Of a stretch of DNA of 36,581 bases, positions 18,150-28,361 are shown piece after piece (the first letter of the stretch is position 1; the number at the start of each line of letters is the position of its first letter). The DNA is from Chara braunii (Eukaryota > Streptophyta > Charophyceae > Charales > Characeae). The notes under the pieces are model-generated. The model made no database searches. It was given only the letters and a program-made list of their open reading frames with translations, and had not been told where the DNA came from. A program made the position numbers and the translations under genes. The DNA lies in assembly GCA_003427395.1 (NCBI GenBank), contig BFEA01000382.1, forward strand, positions 93,749-130,329. Direction: 5' to 3'.

Positions 18150-19615
18150 GACTAACCAAGGGGGCGCGGCCCACAGGCCAATTTCATCTTAGAAGGCAAC
18201 GGGCAGGACAGGGTAAACATCACCACCCGACGGGCCGGTGCGGAAGAGAAGCTTATTCAAGATACACTAATGGAAGAACTCGCAGGGACTAGCGCAGACC
18301 AGCAAGAGATCGAAGCCGCGGAACAAGAGAACGTCTATGGAAAAGTAAGGGAGGAGGAACCGGTAGACAAAGCTACGGCGACAAAGAAGAAGTTCAGGTA
18401 TCAAATTCCAATCCTGACTTCGCCTGAAATCGATGGCACCCTGAGTAAGTTGTTGGGTATCATGGTATCAGTGTCCTTTCAGACCATGCTGTAAGCTAGC
18501 CCAAGACTGCTTAAAGGACTCAGGCAGTTGCTAACGCGTAAGCGCGTAGAGGTAGAGGAGGCCCTGAAACCACAAGAGCAGGAGACGGAAGAGACAGAGG
18601 CACCCCAAGGCGTCTCCAAACTCCAAAGAATTTTCGGGGATCTGGACGACTTTGAGAAAGTTTTTGCGGGCATCCGCCTAAGCCTACCGGATCGAGAAGG
18701 TGGCAAAGTTATGAGGGCGCTACTCGGGACAAAGCGTAGCTTCCAAGCATTACCTGTATGGAAATTTAAAGTCCAAATCGGAACTCACCACACTGACGCG
18801 TTAGTGGACGGCAGTGCGGAAATCACCCTCATACGACGAGATTTTGCAACGGTCACGGGGTGCACGGTAAACATTGAAGTAGCAGGGAGTATCCGGGGAG
18901 CCGTTGGTGAAATTCCTTTCACAGGGTATGTCACCAAATGTGCAGTCAAGGCGGGAATCCGGGAATCCATCTGGTCCTTTCAGCGGATGACCGTGATGGA
19001 AGAAATGGACCATGATATAATCCTCGGGAGACCGTGGTGCTCCAATGTAGAAATGATAGGAATACATCTGCATGACGGCACATATATGGTAGACATAGAA
19101 GACCCAGTGACCGGCCGCAGAGAACTCCTCCGACTTCTTGGGACCGGAGGGGACCCTCCAAAGGGCAAATTGGCAACCTGGTCGCCAACATTCGAGGAGA
19201 GTGCGAGAAAGGGGGCATTCGCACGGATGGAAGGTATGCGGGAGCGAGTAGAAATCATGATTGAGGAGGCCTTCAGCAAAAAGGAGTGGATCAAAATGGG
19301 CCTGCCTCTGTTGAAAAGGAGGCAAGAGGACGAGGTCCTAGTGGTTATGGTCGCAGAAAAAGAATCAAAAGTTGAACTTGGGGTCAGCCTGCCCAAGGCG
19401 AAGTAAAGCCAGAAGGAAATGTCAGAAATAGTCTTTGAAGTCCCAGACTTGCTACAGCTTATCAAAGCTATTAGATATCACAAAGTTGGGGTAGACCTGG
19501 CAACACTTGCCAAGTTCGAGGATGAGGTCCAAAAGGGCTATTGCCTGAATGGAAAGATAGTTAGCATCCAGCCCCGCATCATGGAGGTAGTCAGGCCAAT
19601 CCCGACCGTTCATTT
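18150..19615 (+). pseudogene. Linker and aspartic protease region of pol (element B)
   Basis: This segment is in the same frame as gag, with stops at 18153, 18492 and 19404. An acidic linker (QEIEAAEQENVYGKVREEE, RVEVEEALKPQEQETEE) precedes the protease. The protease has VQIGTHHTDALVDGSAEITL, with the catalytic Asp at 18807-18809. The usual D-(S/T)-G order reads D-G-S, which is expected to impair the active-site loop. Later RGAVGEIPFTGYVTKCAV and MDHDIILGRPW (the conserved ILG flap-partner segment) complete a retropepsin-like fold. From about 19200 a helical segment (ERVEIMIEEAFSKKEWIKMG) links to RT. The frame is lost near 19612-19620 in a T-rich run. Confidence 0.75.
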
Positions 19616-20046
19616 TTTAGGAGAACAATCCCAGAAGGTAGTGTGCGAAAGTACAAACCCGTAGGAAAGAAGGTTAAGCCGGTCTCTATCCTAGTGGAGA
19701 CATCAAACGAAGAGGCCTTGGAAAAGGAGGAGTAGGTCATGCGGGTAATAAGGGAGGGGCGAGCAGCAGAACAGCATCGGATACCTGATGAAGTAGCAGA
19801 AACCATGAAAATAGGGGTGGAAGGGTTCTTAACAACAAAGGAAACGCAGTTGATAAGGAGGACGTACCAAGAGTTTCATCTAGCCTTTGCCTTCAATGAT
19901 CACCAGAAAGGACGGTTAGATGCGAAATTAATTCCCCCTGTTAGGATCCACACAGTAGAGCATGAGTGTTGGAATGATAAAGGGTCTGCCTATGAGTTTG
20001 GGATATCGACAGACGTCACCGACCGGTCTGCCTATGAGTTTGGGAC
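19616..20046 (+). pseudogene. Reverse transcriptase N-terminal part with internal deletion (element B)
   Basis: A second frame carries VRKYKPVGKKVKPVSILVE, a TAG at 19733-19735, then RVIREGRAAEQHRIPDEVA, TYQEFHLAFAFNDHQKGRL and KLIPPVRIHTVEHECW, the usual lead-in to RT. Instead of the fingers region the sequence gives a 21-bp direct repeat (19983-20003 and 20025-20045, both encoding SAYEFG) and jumps to late RT. The segment normally holding the substrate-binding fingers motifs, on the order of 70 to 100 residues, is missing. Confidence 0.7.
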
Positions 20047-20391
20047 TTGCTGGTCGAATCCCATGCTAGACGAAGTATTTACTCCCTGATAGACCTATAC
20101 TCAGGATATGACCAGTTGTCGTTCGACGCGAGGGATAGACCGTATACCACCATGCACACACCAGTAGGGCAGTTGCAGATGCAAGTGACTCCTATGGGTT
20201 TCGCGAATGTGGTGGCAGAGGCGCAAAGGAGAATGCTGGCTGTAGCAGGAGATATGTTCCCAGAGAAATGCAAGCCATATATAGACAATAACCCCATAAA
20301 GGGCATGCAAAACAAGGATGAGACAGAGGTTGAGCCGGGCGTGCGAAAGTTTGTTTGGGATCACCTACAGGATATCAAGGATCTCTTATAG
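20047..20391 (+). pseudogene. Reverse transcriptase palm region (element B), catalytic site mutated
   Basis: The frame carries SLIDLYSGYDQLSF (motif A, first catalytic Asp retained), TTMHTPVGQLQMQVTPMGF (motif B) and KPYIDNNPIKG. In this last motif the normal YIDD catalytic pair reads YIDN, Asn codon at 20287-20289, a G-to-A type change. It continues to RKFVWDHLQDIKDLL and a TAG at 20389-20391, after which the same frame resumes with RFLVYNITASGPKS. RT activity is therefore lost both by deletion and by active-site mutation. Confidence 0.8.
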
Positions 20392-21510
20392 CGGTTTCTG
20401 GTTTATAATATTACCGCAAGTGGACCAAAGAGCATCCTGGCTGTTCCGGAGGTAACCATATTGGGGTTTCGCTGTGGGGCTTACGAGAGAAGACCCGACC
20501 CGGCAAAAACTGATAAGATCTCTCAATGGCCGANGCCCCTGCGCACCACGACGAAAGTACGAGCCTTCCTAGGGGTGGTCGAGTTCTGGAGGATCTTCAT
20601 CAAAGGGTTCGCAAAGATAGCGGAGCCTATCCGCGTGATGATTAGAGAAGGTGGCACTATGGAATGGACCGAGAATAGAGAAGCGGCAGCCCAGACCCTT
20701 AAAGACATCCTGTCTTCCCATCAGGTCACCCTAACAGCACCCTGTTTCAANGATGAGGTAGGACGACCCTTCATCTTAGAAACAGATGGGGGACCGCTGA
20801 CAGTCGGAGGGGTATTGATACAGAAAAGCGAGGAAGGCAAGGAAAGGCCAATCAGATTTGAAAGTAGAACCTTGAATTCGGCAGAGCGGCGGTACTCACA
20901 GTTCAAGAAAGAGGTCTTAGCGATCCTGCATTGTCTTAAGACCTTCCAAGCGTACCTGTTTGGGAGGCGGTTTATCCTGAGGATCGACCCAACCAACGTC
21001 GCCGGAGCACTAAAGAACTATAAGCCTATAGACCCAACCGTCGGGAGATGGATAGGCTTCATATGGCAGTTCGACTACAAGTTCGAGCGGATTGCGGGGC
21101 TCCGAAACAGGGCGGATGGGCTGAGTAGGGTATGTATCACGCCGGAAGGGATAGAGGACGCAGAGCCGATTGACGCCTTCCTGGAATACGAAGGAGGGAC
21201 CCTTGCTGTGGATAACGAGATGGCAGACTCCATAGCCACGACGGGTCAGTTGCTGATCCAGACCTTGAAAAAGGGCGCGTCTGTGGTAGTTGCGGAACTC
21301 AAGGAAGGACCGGTTACTACGTTTAGGCACTGAGACGAGAGAGATTCGTGGGGTGCAGTGATTGGGCCTAAAGAGGAACTGATGGCAATGGCCGTTGAAA
21401 GAGGACGGAACTCCGTGATGACCTTAAAAGAATCCTGGACGCAAAGGGAACTGCAATATCTGGTGAATCAGGCTCAAGGGGAGCAAGATACCGACCAGAA
21501 CGAACGATAA
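20392..21510 (+). pseudogene. RT connection and RNase H (element B)
   Basis: After the TAG at 20389 the frame continues with ILAVPEVTILGFRCGAY (RT thumb), RAFLGVVEFWRIFIKGFAK, then RNase H. This has FILETDGGPLTVGGVLIQ (Asp), SQFKKEVLAILHCLKTF (Glu), RFILRIDPTNVAGAL (Asp) and GLRNRADGLSRV (Asp). All four carboxylates are visible, so this domain is the least damaged enzyme here. Unknown bases lie at 20534 and 20751. TGA at 21331-21333 and TAA at 21508-21510 interrupt the linker to integrase (DERDSWGAV, MTLKESWTQRELQYLV). The YKPIDPTVGRWIGFIWQF segment is the usual RNase H C-terminal helix region. Confidence 0.85.
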
Positions 21511-21525
21511 TTTTTTCTCATACAG

Positions 21526-22791
21526 ATGTATGAGGGCGTCTTCAGGGAAATCGGCCTACTGCTCGTAGGAAACAAGCAGCCCACGGAAGTCAACCTCAAG
21601 GCAAGGGAGGAAACCGAAAAGTATGTTCTAAGGAACGGCCACGTGTTCAAGAAGGAAGAGAGGATAATGCCTAGACGAGTCGTGTGCGGAAGGTCTAGGC
21701 AGTTAGACATAATCCAGGCAATGCACGATGGACTAGCTGGAGGTCATAGGTCATCCAAATGGACCCTTGCAAAAATTGCACCACTCTACTACTGGCCAGG
21801 AATGGCAGGTATGGTGGCAACGCACTGCCAGACATGCCTGATATGCCAGGAAAGGAGTTCTGCACGTGTCTTCGAGCCCCTTAGACCTACTCGGGTACTA
21901 GGGTCGGGGCACTTAGTCCACCTCGATCTTGCGGTTATGCCAGTGTCAACGGATGGATATAGATACATCCTCGGTGGCTACGTAGAGGCAGTAGCACTCA
22001 AGAGAAAGACAGGGAAGGGAGTGGCCGATTGGATAGAGGATTTCTACCTAAGACACCCCTTTGTACGCAGGTTCATAGCAGACAATGAGATGGAGTTCGT
22101 CAATCAGGAGGTATTGAGCAGGCTTAAGACCTTGTGCGTACCCATCAAGATCATTGAACCAAATCACCTTGAGGCAAACGCACCGGTAGAAAGGGGGCAC
22201 CAGACTTTGAAGAACACAATCGTCAAACTGACAGTGGATGATTTGGGAAACTGGCCACGGTTCCTTAAGCAGGCATTGTTCTCAGAGAACATGACACCGA
22301 AAAGGACGACAGGATGCATTCCGGCAGAACATTGGTATGGGAGGGAGATTGATTTTCCGATGGAAGCCTTAGTCCCCACCTCGAACAGGCTAGATGACAA
22401 TCCACGCCTGTCTACTGAAGAATTAATTGTCGCACGATGCCAGCAAATCGTTAGAAATGAGGAAGCCTTGGAAGAAGTGGTCAAGCGCGTGATGGATAAC
22501 CGAATGAGGGACAAAGCAAGATGGGACCAGGTGAAAGTAGGGGAAAATGTGCTAGTTAGGAACTCGGCCCTTGAGAGCACGTGGTCTGGGCAGCTGGGGA
22601 AGAGGTTCAAAGGGCCCTACAGGATCGCTAAGCACGTGGAATTGAACACGTTCGAACTTGAGGATCTTGATGGTACTAGTATAAAAGGACCATTTCCGGG
22701 ACAGAGGCTGGTCAGGTTTTTGAGCAGGGATCCTGTGGAACAATGGGTACAAGAAGCCCATGACAAGGAAACAGGGGAAGTGACAGCTTGA
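21526..22791 (+). pseudogene. Integrase of element B
   Basis: This is the longest open frame of the element (421 codons), and it ends at TGA 22789. The HHCC module is present (MHDGLAGGHRSS, then HCQTCLICQE). The core has HLDLAVMP (first Asp), FIADNEMEFVNQE (second Asp; the usual DNG reads DNE) and APVERGHQTLKN (Glu). Between the first two, the normally longer strand-turn is short (YRYILGGYVEAVAL), suggesting a small in-frame deletion. The C-terminal module has VLVRNSALESTWSGQLGKRF then KGPYRIAKHVELNTF and ends near RFLSRDPVEQWVQEA. There is no chromodomain. The ATG at 21526 is probably internal to pol, because the frame is shared with RNase H across two stops. Confidence 0.88.
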
Positions 22792-23242
22792 AAGGCACGC
22801 AGTTGGCTATAGTTCTGGATTGCCTCTCTGTGGAAGTGATCATGACCACAGAGATTGTTCGTTTGTGTGTCGTAATTTCTGTGAAAAATGGGGAGACTGT
22901 CTGGGCTGACTATGAATGAGGATGGAAGCCTGGACAATGTACCATAGTATGGTGGGGCAATTCTGGGGACTGCTTACATGAGGTGCCTATGAGGGGAACG
23001 ATGTGCCTAAGGGATGATGAGACCGCGAACTACATGGGGGCAAGCAAGGGTCCTGGGAGGGCCTGCAAATCTGCAAATGGGAATGGGAGGGAATGTGTAT
23101 GTATGAGGGGTTGCGGTGACTGTTATGCATGGACAAGACCAGGCAAGAAGAAAACAGCAAGAAATCAGCAAAATGGAGTTTGGAAATGAAAAACGACAGC
23201 AACGTTTTCAACAGGCCTACTGAGGGACAGTCATCAAGATAG
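22792..23242 (+). other. Spacer after integrase, weak polypurine tract
   Basis: No gene seen. GAAAAATGGGGAGA at about 22884-22897 followed by CTGTCTGGGC could be a polypurine tract and LTR start, but nothing in the window repeats the downstream sequence, and a coding-like ORF follows instead. Confidence 0.3.
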
Positions 23243-23788
23243 GCTGGAGAGTCAAGCTCCAGGAAAAGGAAGTTGTATGTGGGATTTGATCACAATCTGG
23301 TTGTGAATAGGGGGGGCAGAAAGCAAGGGACCAGGGGACCGTCACCACCAAGGGAGGGGGAGCCAATAATCCTCCCATCAGAAAGTGACACTAGCAGTGA
23401 GGAGGAAGGGAACCCAGGAAAGAGGCAGTGGATGGAGGAGGAGGAGTCCATTGAAGTCATAGACCTCAGCAACGAGGAGGAAGAGGAAAAAGTGACGACA
23501 CCTACAAGGGAAGTACGGGGTAGGGAGGACGACCCGGGGGAAGAAAATGACAAATGGATAAGAGAGTTTGGGCCGTCTTTTACTGACTAGTTCGACCAAT
23601 GGGCCAGCATCCTACGATATGAATGGGCAATAAAAGGCATGCAAAAGTTTAGCTGGGGGGAGGACATATCTCCAACTACTTTCTTCACGGAGGACGAGCT
23701 TCTTGGCCTACAGAGGTCAAAGAGGCTAATGCAACAAGAGATTGAGGCTCGTGCAAGGGAGGCTCGACGTAGGGCGACTGGGCAGTAG
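23243..23788 (+). pseudogene. Acidic accessory ORF with SUMO-interaction-like motif
   Basis: The frame opens after TAG 23240-23242 and reads to TAG 23786-23788, with one internal TAG at 23588-23590. It has a basic cluster (SSSRKRKLYVGF, a possible nuclear signal), a Pro/Ser stretch, acidic low-complexity sequence (ESDTSSEEEG) and VIDLS followed by NEEEEE (23456-23470). This is a good match to the hydrophobic-acidic SUMO-interacting consensus. After the stop it continues coherently with WASILRYEWAIKGM, FFTEDELLGLQRS and EIEARAREARRRATG. No ATG precedes the motif in frame, so the start is lost or spliced. Position and decay pattern suggest a third ORF of element B. Confidence 0.5.
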
Positions 23789-24717
23789 AAAGGGGAATGG
23801 TCATAACAGGGATTAGTTAGAAACTGGGGAGGACTGGGAATTGGGCAGGCAAAGCTGCCATTTTGAATGTTTTGCAGTTGAACTCTCTGGAAGCAAACGA
23901 CAACGGCGTAAGGCCTATTTTGAAGTAAGTTTAGAACTAAGTATCTGGTACTACTCTTAACAAGTAGTTGCTCCTTCATAAGGGCATGGGGGTCACTGCA
24001 CGTGAGACTGGAACTATGAGGGATTGGGGTTTAGATGAGACAAGCCTGTAATGTTGCTTTCACATTCAAATTTTGTCTCCTTCCTTTTGAAGAAAACTAT
24101 GACAGAACAGCCCCTGAAACTGGGGAAGTCAGTTGGGTTTGGGTAGCCGGTGCTACTTTGTATGAGTACTCGCTCCTTTGGGAAATATGGGCATTAATAA
24201 GGAAATGAGGAACGATTGGCTTTGTTTTGGGAAATGGGCGAGGGTATGCGAATTATTAGAGACTGGAAGAAAAAGTCGGTGGCAGAAGAGTTCCTTTTTG
24301 TGAATTGTGTACTCATGGTCGAATGAGTCATGACATGTGTTTTTGTGAGAGGTTAGGGGACCTATGGGTAAAGAGGCATGAAGAACCCTCTTCCCCATGA
24401 GCCTAATCCAACCGGTCCTACACCAGTCCAGAACAGCAAGATGTATGAGACTTCAGAGAAAGAGAAAATAGTGAGGACACACACCCTTCGCAATGGTTGA
24501 ACGGTCGGGCGGGCTAATGTTGCTTGAGGTTACGACCCTTAACTCGAGTACTAGACGCTAAGTCGGATGTATAAATGGACATAAGGATGGCAAGTGGTAT
24601 GGTATAAGGAGGAAGAACCATGCGTGAAAACCCAAGAGGATGGCCGCCTTCTAACCCCCGAGACGAGATAGGATATGTGTCATCGAGGCCCACCCCCTCG
24701 CGCGCTAACATTGCAAT
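23789..24717 (+). other. No gene seen
   Basis: Non-coding, moderately G-rich. The short frames have no motif. It may be the untranslated 3' region of element B or flanking repeat. Confidence 0.3.
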
Positions 24718-24905
24718 GGACAAGGATGGCCCTAACCAGGCTGTCCAACTGAAACGGACAAGGATGACCCTAACCAGGTTGTCCAATTGGAATGGATAAG
24801 GATGGTCCTAACGAGGCTGTCCGATTGCAATGGATAAGAATGGCCCTAACCAAGCTGTTCGACTTGGAATTGGAAAGAACGACCCTAACCAGGTTGTTCG
24901 GAATG
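24718..24905. repeat. 38-bp tandem repeat, five units
   Basis: Units begin GGACAAGGATGGCCCTAACC at 24718, 24756, 24794, 24832 and about 24871. Each has the core CCTAACCAGG(C/T)TGTCC. Copies differ by 15 to 25 percent. No coding significance is apparent. Confidence 0.85.
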
Positions 24906-24977
24906 ACCTCTCACAAGGGTCATTCTTTGGAATTGGCACTGGGGTCCCATTGCATGGCTGCTTCAGATGCATGATAT

Positions 24978-25160
24978 GGGAAGAGCTGAGCTTTGGAAAA
25001 GATATGGGAAGAGTTCAGTTTTAGATATTGAAAGAGTTGAGCCTTGGAAAAAGACATTGCAAATATTGAGCTTGGAAAAGATATTGGACTCAGCCTTGGA
25101 AAAGATATTGGACTCAGCCCTGGAAGAGATATTGCGTTGAGCACTGGACTGAGATGAGCA
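24978..25160. repeat. Degenerate 24 to 29-bp tandem repeat
   Basis: About six units share the consensus GAGCCTTGGAAAAGATATTG with variable spacers. The two cleanest are adjacent at about 25080-25127. This is a different family from the 38-bp array just upstream. Confidence 0.7.
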
Positions 25161-26172
25161 TGGGAATGAGACTAAATATTGGAATTGGATTGAGTATTGA
25201 AAATTGCATTGCATAAACAGGGGACCCTAGGCAACTTGAAATGGATTTGGAAACAGCATTGAAATAGATTTCTCTTTTCTTCTAGTCTTTGGCCTCAGCG
25301 AGAGGGGGATACCGGTGCACGCATCGCAACCCCAAGACCTCTATCCCTTTGAGGGAAAAAGTCTCAGCGCGACCTGCTCCTCCTTTAAGAGGAAGAGGGT
25401 TAAAGGACTAAGACACCTACCGCTTGGATCGGTGCGGGACGTCCGGAACTGACCCTGACAATGACCTCTAGTCGGGAAGTTCAAAATGCATCTCAGGTTG
25501 AATGCCTAAACGTCAAAGGGCGAGAGAGCCAAATGGGCAAGGAAGCTATTCTCATCTAGTCTATTTTGTCCTCTCCAACCACACGCCATGTCATAGAGGG
25601 GTGCCATGGCCGTTTGGGCCGGACCTCCGCTGCCTGCACTAAGTTGGGTGGCACTATCCAAGGGGAGGGGCCTGGCGAGGTACCGGGTGGAGTCCGCCAC
25701 CACCACGGGGCATTGACACTGCCCTGCCGGAACATTACAACCGTTTCCGGACTAATTGCGAGGTCTTCGTAACTGCACTCGCGGACTAATAGAGAGCCTC
25801 AACTCTCTTGAAAGGAAGAGGCCGGAATCCAGAAAATTACCACTCGGGAGGAACGATTCGCGTGGAACGCTCTTACGGCTAGACGAGGCCCTGAAAGGCT
25901 CGGATTGGACCTGCCTGCCGGAAGTAAGGAGGAACCTCAGTATTGGTGTTCGCCGCACAAGAGAAGAAAGGTCGGACCGGGTAGAAGGATGAGGCGTCGT
26001 CCGCTGGGGAAGAACTGACCACTCTTCCTTTTGTGAAGCGGGTGGGCTTGTGTCCTTGACTTGCGGTTGGTGGGCCAAAGGTCTGCGTACCTCCGAGTGA
26101 AAACCAGTCGCGCAATGGGGACATCGCGTTTTGAGTGGGGGGAAGGTGTACCATCTACCAATGAATACGCAT
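25161..26172. other. No gene seen
   Basis: G/C-richer sequence without a recognisable coding frame. A 234-codon minus-strand frame (25752-26456) is Ser/Pro/Phe-rich, lacks motifs and runs across a repeat, so it is not called. Confidence 0.3.
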
Positions 26173-26254
26173 GGAAAAAGACTTGTAATTGGTTTTGCAT
26201 GGGCCTGAGCAAGACACCCAGAAAAGAAAAAGACTTGTAATTGGTTTTGCATGG
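26173..26254. repeat. 29-bp direct repeat pair
   Basis: GAAAAAGACTTGTAATTGG and its continuation to GCATGG occurs identically at 26173-26201 and 26226-26254. Weaker related copies follow to about 26400, indicating a decayed tandem array. Confidence 0.75.
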
Positions 26255-26805
26255 ACCATAGAAAAGGGGGGCTGGCAGGATGCCCAGGACAGAAAAGACT
26301 TGAGCAAGTGACATGGTATGAACTTGAGAAAAAGGGTCTGGCAAGACAACGAGGAAGGAAAGGGCTGGTACGATTGACTCTGCATGGGCTTGCGAAAAAT
26401 GACTGATAAGATGTTTGGAAAAGAAATGCACAAGGGATGAACCGAGCATTGCACATGGAAAGTCAATTAAGTAAAGGGCAAGAAAGTGCAGAGGATGATA
26501 TGCATGTAGAATTGGCAAGACCTGAGAAAAGCTGGCTAAAATAACCAGGGGGAAATGTATATGGATTTGGCTAAGCCTGGGCCTCGGGAAGAGGAAAAGC
26601 CGTATCAAAGACGTGGATTGCGCGGGCCAAAAAACAGATCATTTGTGGATTTTCTAAGAGTGATGAATGAGACAAAACCAAAATGATTTCTGCTCAAGAA
26701 TGTTTTCTCAATTAAATGCGAAGATAGATTTGAGATTACGAATTCAGTCTTCAAGACATAGTCGAGAGTGAGAAATAACGTACAATGAAAGACTAGCTGC
26801 AAGGC
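26255..26805. other. No gene seen upstream of methyltransferase fragment
   Basis: Decayed repeats followed by A/T-richer sequence. The N-terminal part of the methyltransferase may lie here but no frame is recognisable. Confidence 0.3.
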
Positions 26806-27260
26806 ATGTATGTTGTCAGACCCCTCCAAGGGGCGATGCTAGTCAACTTGATGGAAGAAAGAGACATCAAGGTGCTTAAGCTCCTTGATGTGTTGCTAAC
26901 TCGCACCTGGAGGAAGTCATGGCGAATGATCCGTGGGACATTCATCGTCAAAATTTACCTTTTACCTCGGTTCCTAGGGAGGGTGATGGACTTATCGCCC
27001 TCTCCTTGTGAGACGATATTGGAGGATGTTGGGAAGTCCTTGAGTATTTGGGAGTTCGAGTGAGAAAGAGAAACAGCTGTGAGGCGGAAGTTGATGCGCA
27101 GAGAATGTTATGCACTCGTTACAAAGACACTATTGAGCTTGGGGACATTACCCAATTCAAGGGAAACCTTTTGCTGAGGAGCGTGTTGGTCTAGTTGTGG
27201 CAGGTTTCCCTTGCCAAGATCTGAGCGCTATGGGATGGCAACTAAAACAATGCCTAGTTG
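26806..27260 (+). pseudogene. C5 cytosine DNA methyltransferase fragment (motifs I-IV)
   Basis: Two frames together give the N-terminal half of a C5-methyltransferase catalytic domain, which transfers a methyl group from S-adenosylmethionine to cytosine in DNA. Frame 26889-27180 has DGLIALSL, stop (27009), then DDIGGCWEVLEYLGV. This is motif I, the SAM-binding loop, whose usual FDGIGG is altered at two positions. It continues with EAEVDAQRM (motif II, ribose-binding acid) and IELGDITQF (motif III). A 1-base shift around 27160-27180 leads to VGLVVAGFPCQDLSAMGW (27188-27238, motif IV with catalytic Cys at 27212-27214). Motif I to IV spacing is about 66 residues, typical of the family. Motifs VI to X are absent, because sequence turns Pro/Lys-rich after 27241. 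PCQDLS resembles bacterial or phage-type enzymes more than plant MET1 or DRM. A further frame at 26806-26880 (VVRPLQGAMLVNLMEERDIK) may be its upstream part. Confidence 0.8.
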
Positions 27261-27484
27261 ACGTGAAAAAGGGGAAATCCAAAACAAAACCTTTGACTCC
27301 CCCATACCCTCCTCCACCCCAAAGGGCGGAAGCTAAAGAAAACCCCGAGTAAAGAATGAGAGAGAGGACAAAAAGGACCCTGGCAAGCTAACTACCTGTC
27401 TCACCTCACCTCCCTTTCCCTTCTGTCTATCACTCCAAAATCCCTACTGACTATGGACTGGTGCGTGATGAGGACATCACAAAT

Positions 27485-27495
27485 GGGGGGGGGAA
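27485..27495 (+). other. Polypurine tract candidate
   Basis: Nine G then AA, directly followed by TGTGTCAGGACTGG, a TG-starting sequence typical of an LTR edge. It stands 225 bp after the last methyltransferase codons, on the same strand as element B. Confidence 0.5.
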
Positions 27496-27941
27496 TGTGT
27501 CAGGACTGGTGAGTCCCGAATGACTTCCCGTCACTCGAGAGGCTACATGCGACTAATTTGTGCACGGCAGAGAAAACCGGAGGCAAGGATGTTGGAAGGA
27601 CCGAAGGTGTAGGTGCAGACGCTAGGAATCTAGAGGCTGCTTGAAGTCGTCGGGACCCATAGACTACTAAGAAGTTGATGGAACAGGGGGGCGGCAGAGG
27701 ACCGCAAGAAAGCGGCTAAGGCGACCCTCCCTCCGAAACGAAGAAGGACCGCCAGGAATGGTGATGGCGTAGGATGCACGCTGCAAAGATAGAAGACAAG
27801 TGGAAAAGGATAGGACGTAAGGCGCTGGCACGAGAAAATGTAGTCGGGCCAAGTAGGCCACTAGGACGCAGCGGCAAGAGGCCCACGGGGGCCACAGGCC
27901 AAGTAAGAACCCGTGTTCGGGGAGGTCAACGGCGGGACAGA

Positions 27942-28215
27942 GTGTCGAGGACCACGTGAGACCAAGAGAAGACATGGTACCGGTGGGGCAAAGTGTCGGG
28001 GACCACGTGAGACCAAGAAGAAAATGCGACACTCATGGGAGAAGTGTCGGGGACCGCACGGTACTAGACAGGAAATGCGGCACCTGTGGGACAAATGTCG
28101 CGAACCATGAGGGGCTAAGCAAAAAAATAATAAGTACGGTACTAGCACGGGACAAGTGTCGGGGACTAGTATCGGGGACTAGTGCGGGGCAAGTGGCGGG
28201 GACCTGTGGCATCCC
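27942..28215. repeat. About 51-bp tandem repeat with G-box motifs
   Basis: Units starting GTGTCGGGGACC lie at 27942, 27993, 28044, 28095, 28156 and 28193 (steps 51, 51, 51, 61, 37). The first two carry CCACGTGAG, so the palindromic G-box CACGTG occurs at 27953-27958 and 28004-28009. These are bZIP/bHLH-type sites in plants and would be natural in a promoter or U3. Confidence 0.8.
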
Positions 28216-28361
28216 AAGGAAAAATTGCGGCAAGGTGTGTGGTGTAAAAAAAAAAAAAAAACAAGTTGCGCCAGCACCACTAGTGCAAGCACTAACGGGA
28301 GCAAGTGGGAGGGCTAAGAGAAAAATAAAAAGTTAGAGAACAGGTAATGGGAAGCATGGGA

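Larger units (their letters stand above)
17172..22791 (+). mobile_element. Ty3/gypsy retroelement B, gag-pol core, heavily decayed
   Basis: On the plus strand, gag, protease, RT, RNase H and integrase follow in Ty3/gypsy order. The core carries in-frame stops at 17268, 18147, 18153, 18492, 19404, 19733, 20389, 21331 and 21508, a frameshift near 19612-19620, and an RT deletion with frame change near 20003-20060. It belongs to a different lineage from element A: gag has a zinc-knuckle relic, and no chromodomain follows integrase. No LTR pair is found in the window. The PPT-like tracts at 22886-22898 (weak) and 27485-27495 (strong) mark possible 3' ends. Confidence 0.88.

Noticed and set aside
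22884-22899. Polypurine tract and LTR start directly after integrase of element B
   Set aside because: The purine run is short and a coding-like acidic ORF follows; the tract at 27485 is stronger. Kept only as an alternative.
25752-26608. Two long overlapping minus-strand ORFs (234 and 223 codons)
   Set aside because: Ser/Pro/Phe-rich, motif-free, and partly laid over direct repeats; two frames being open together points to low stop density, not coding.
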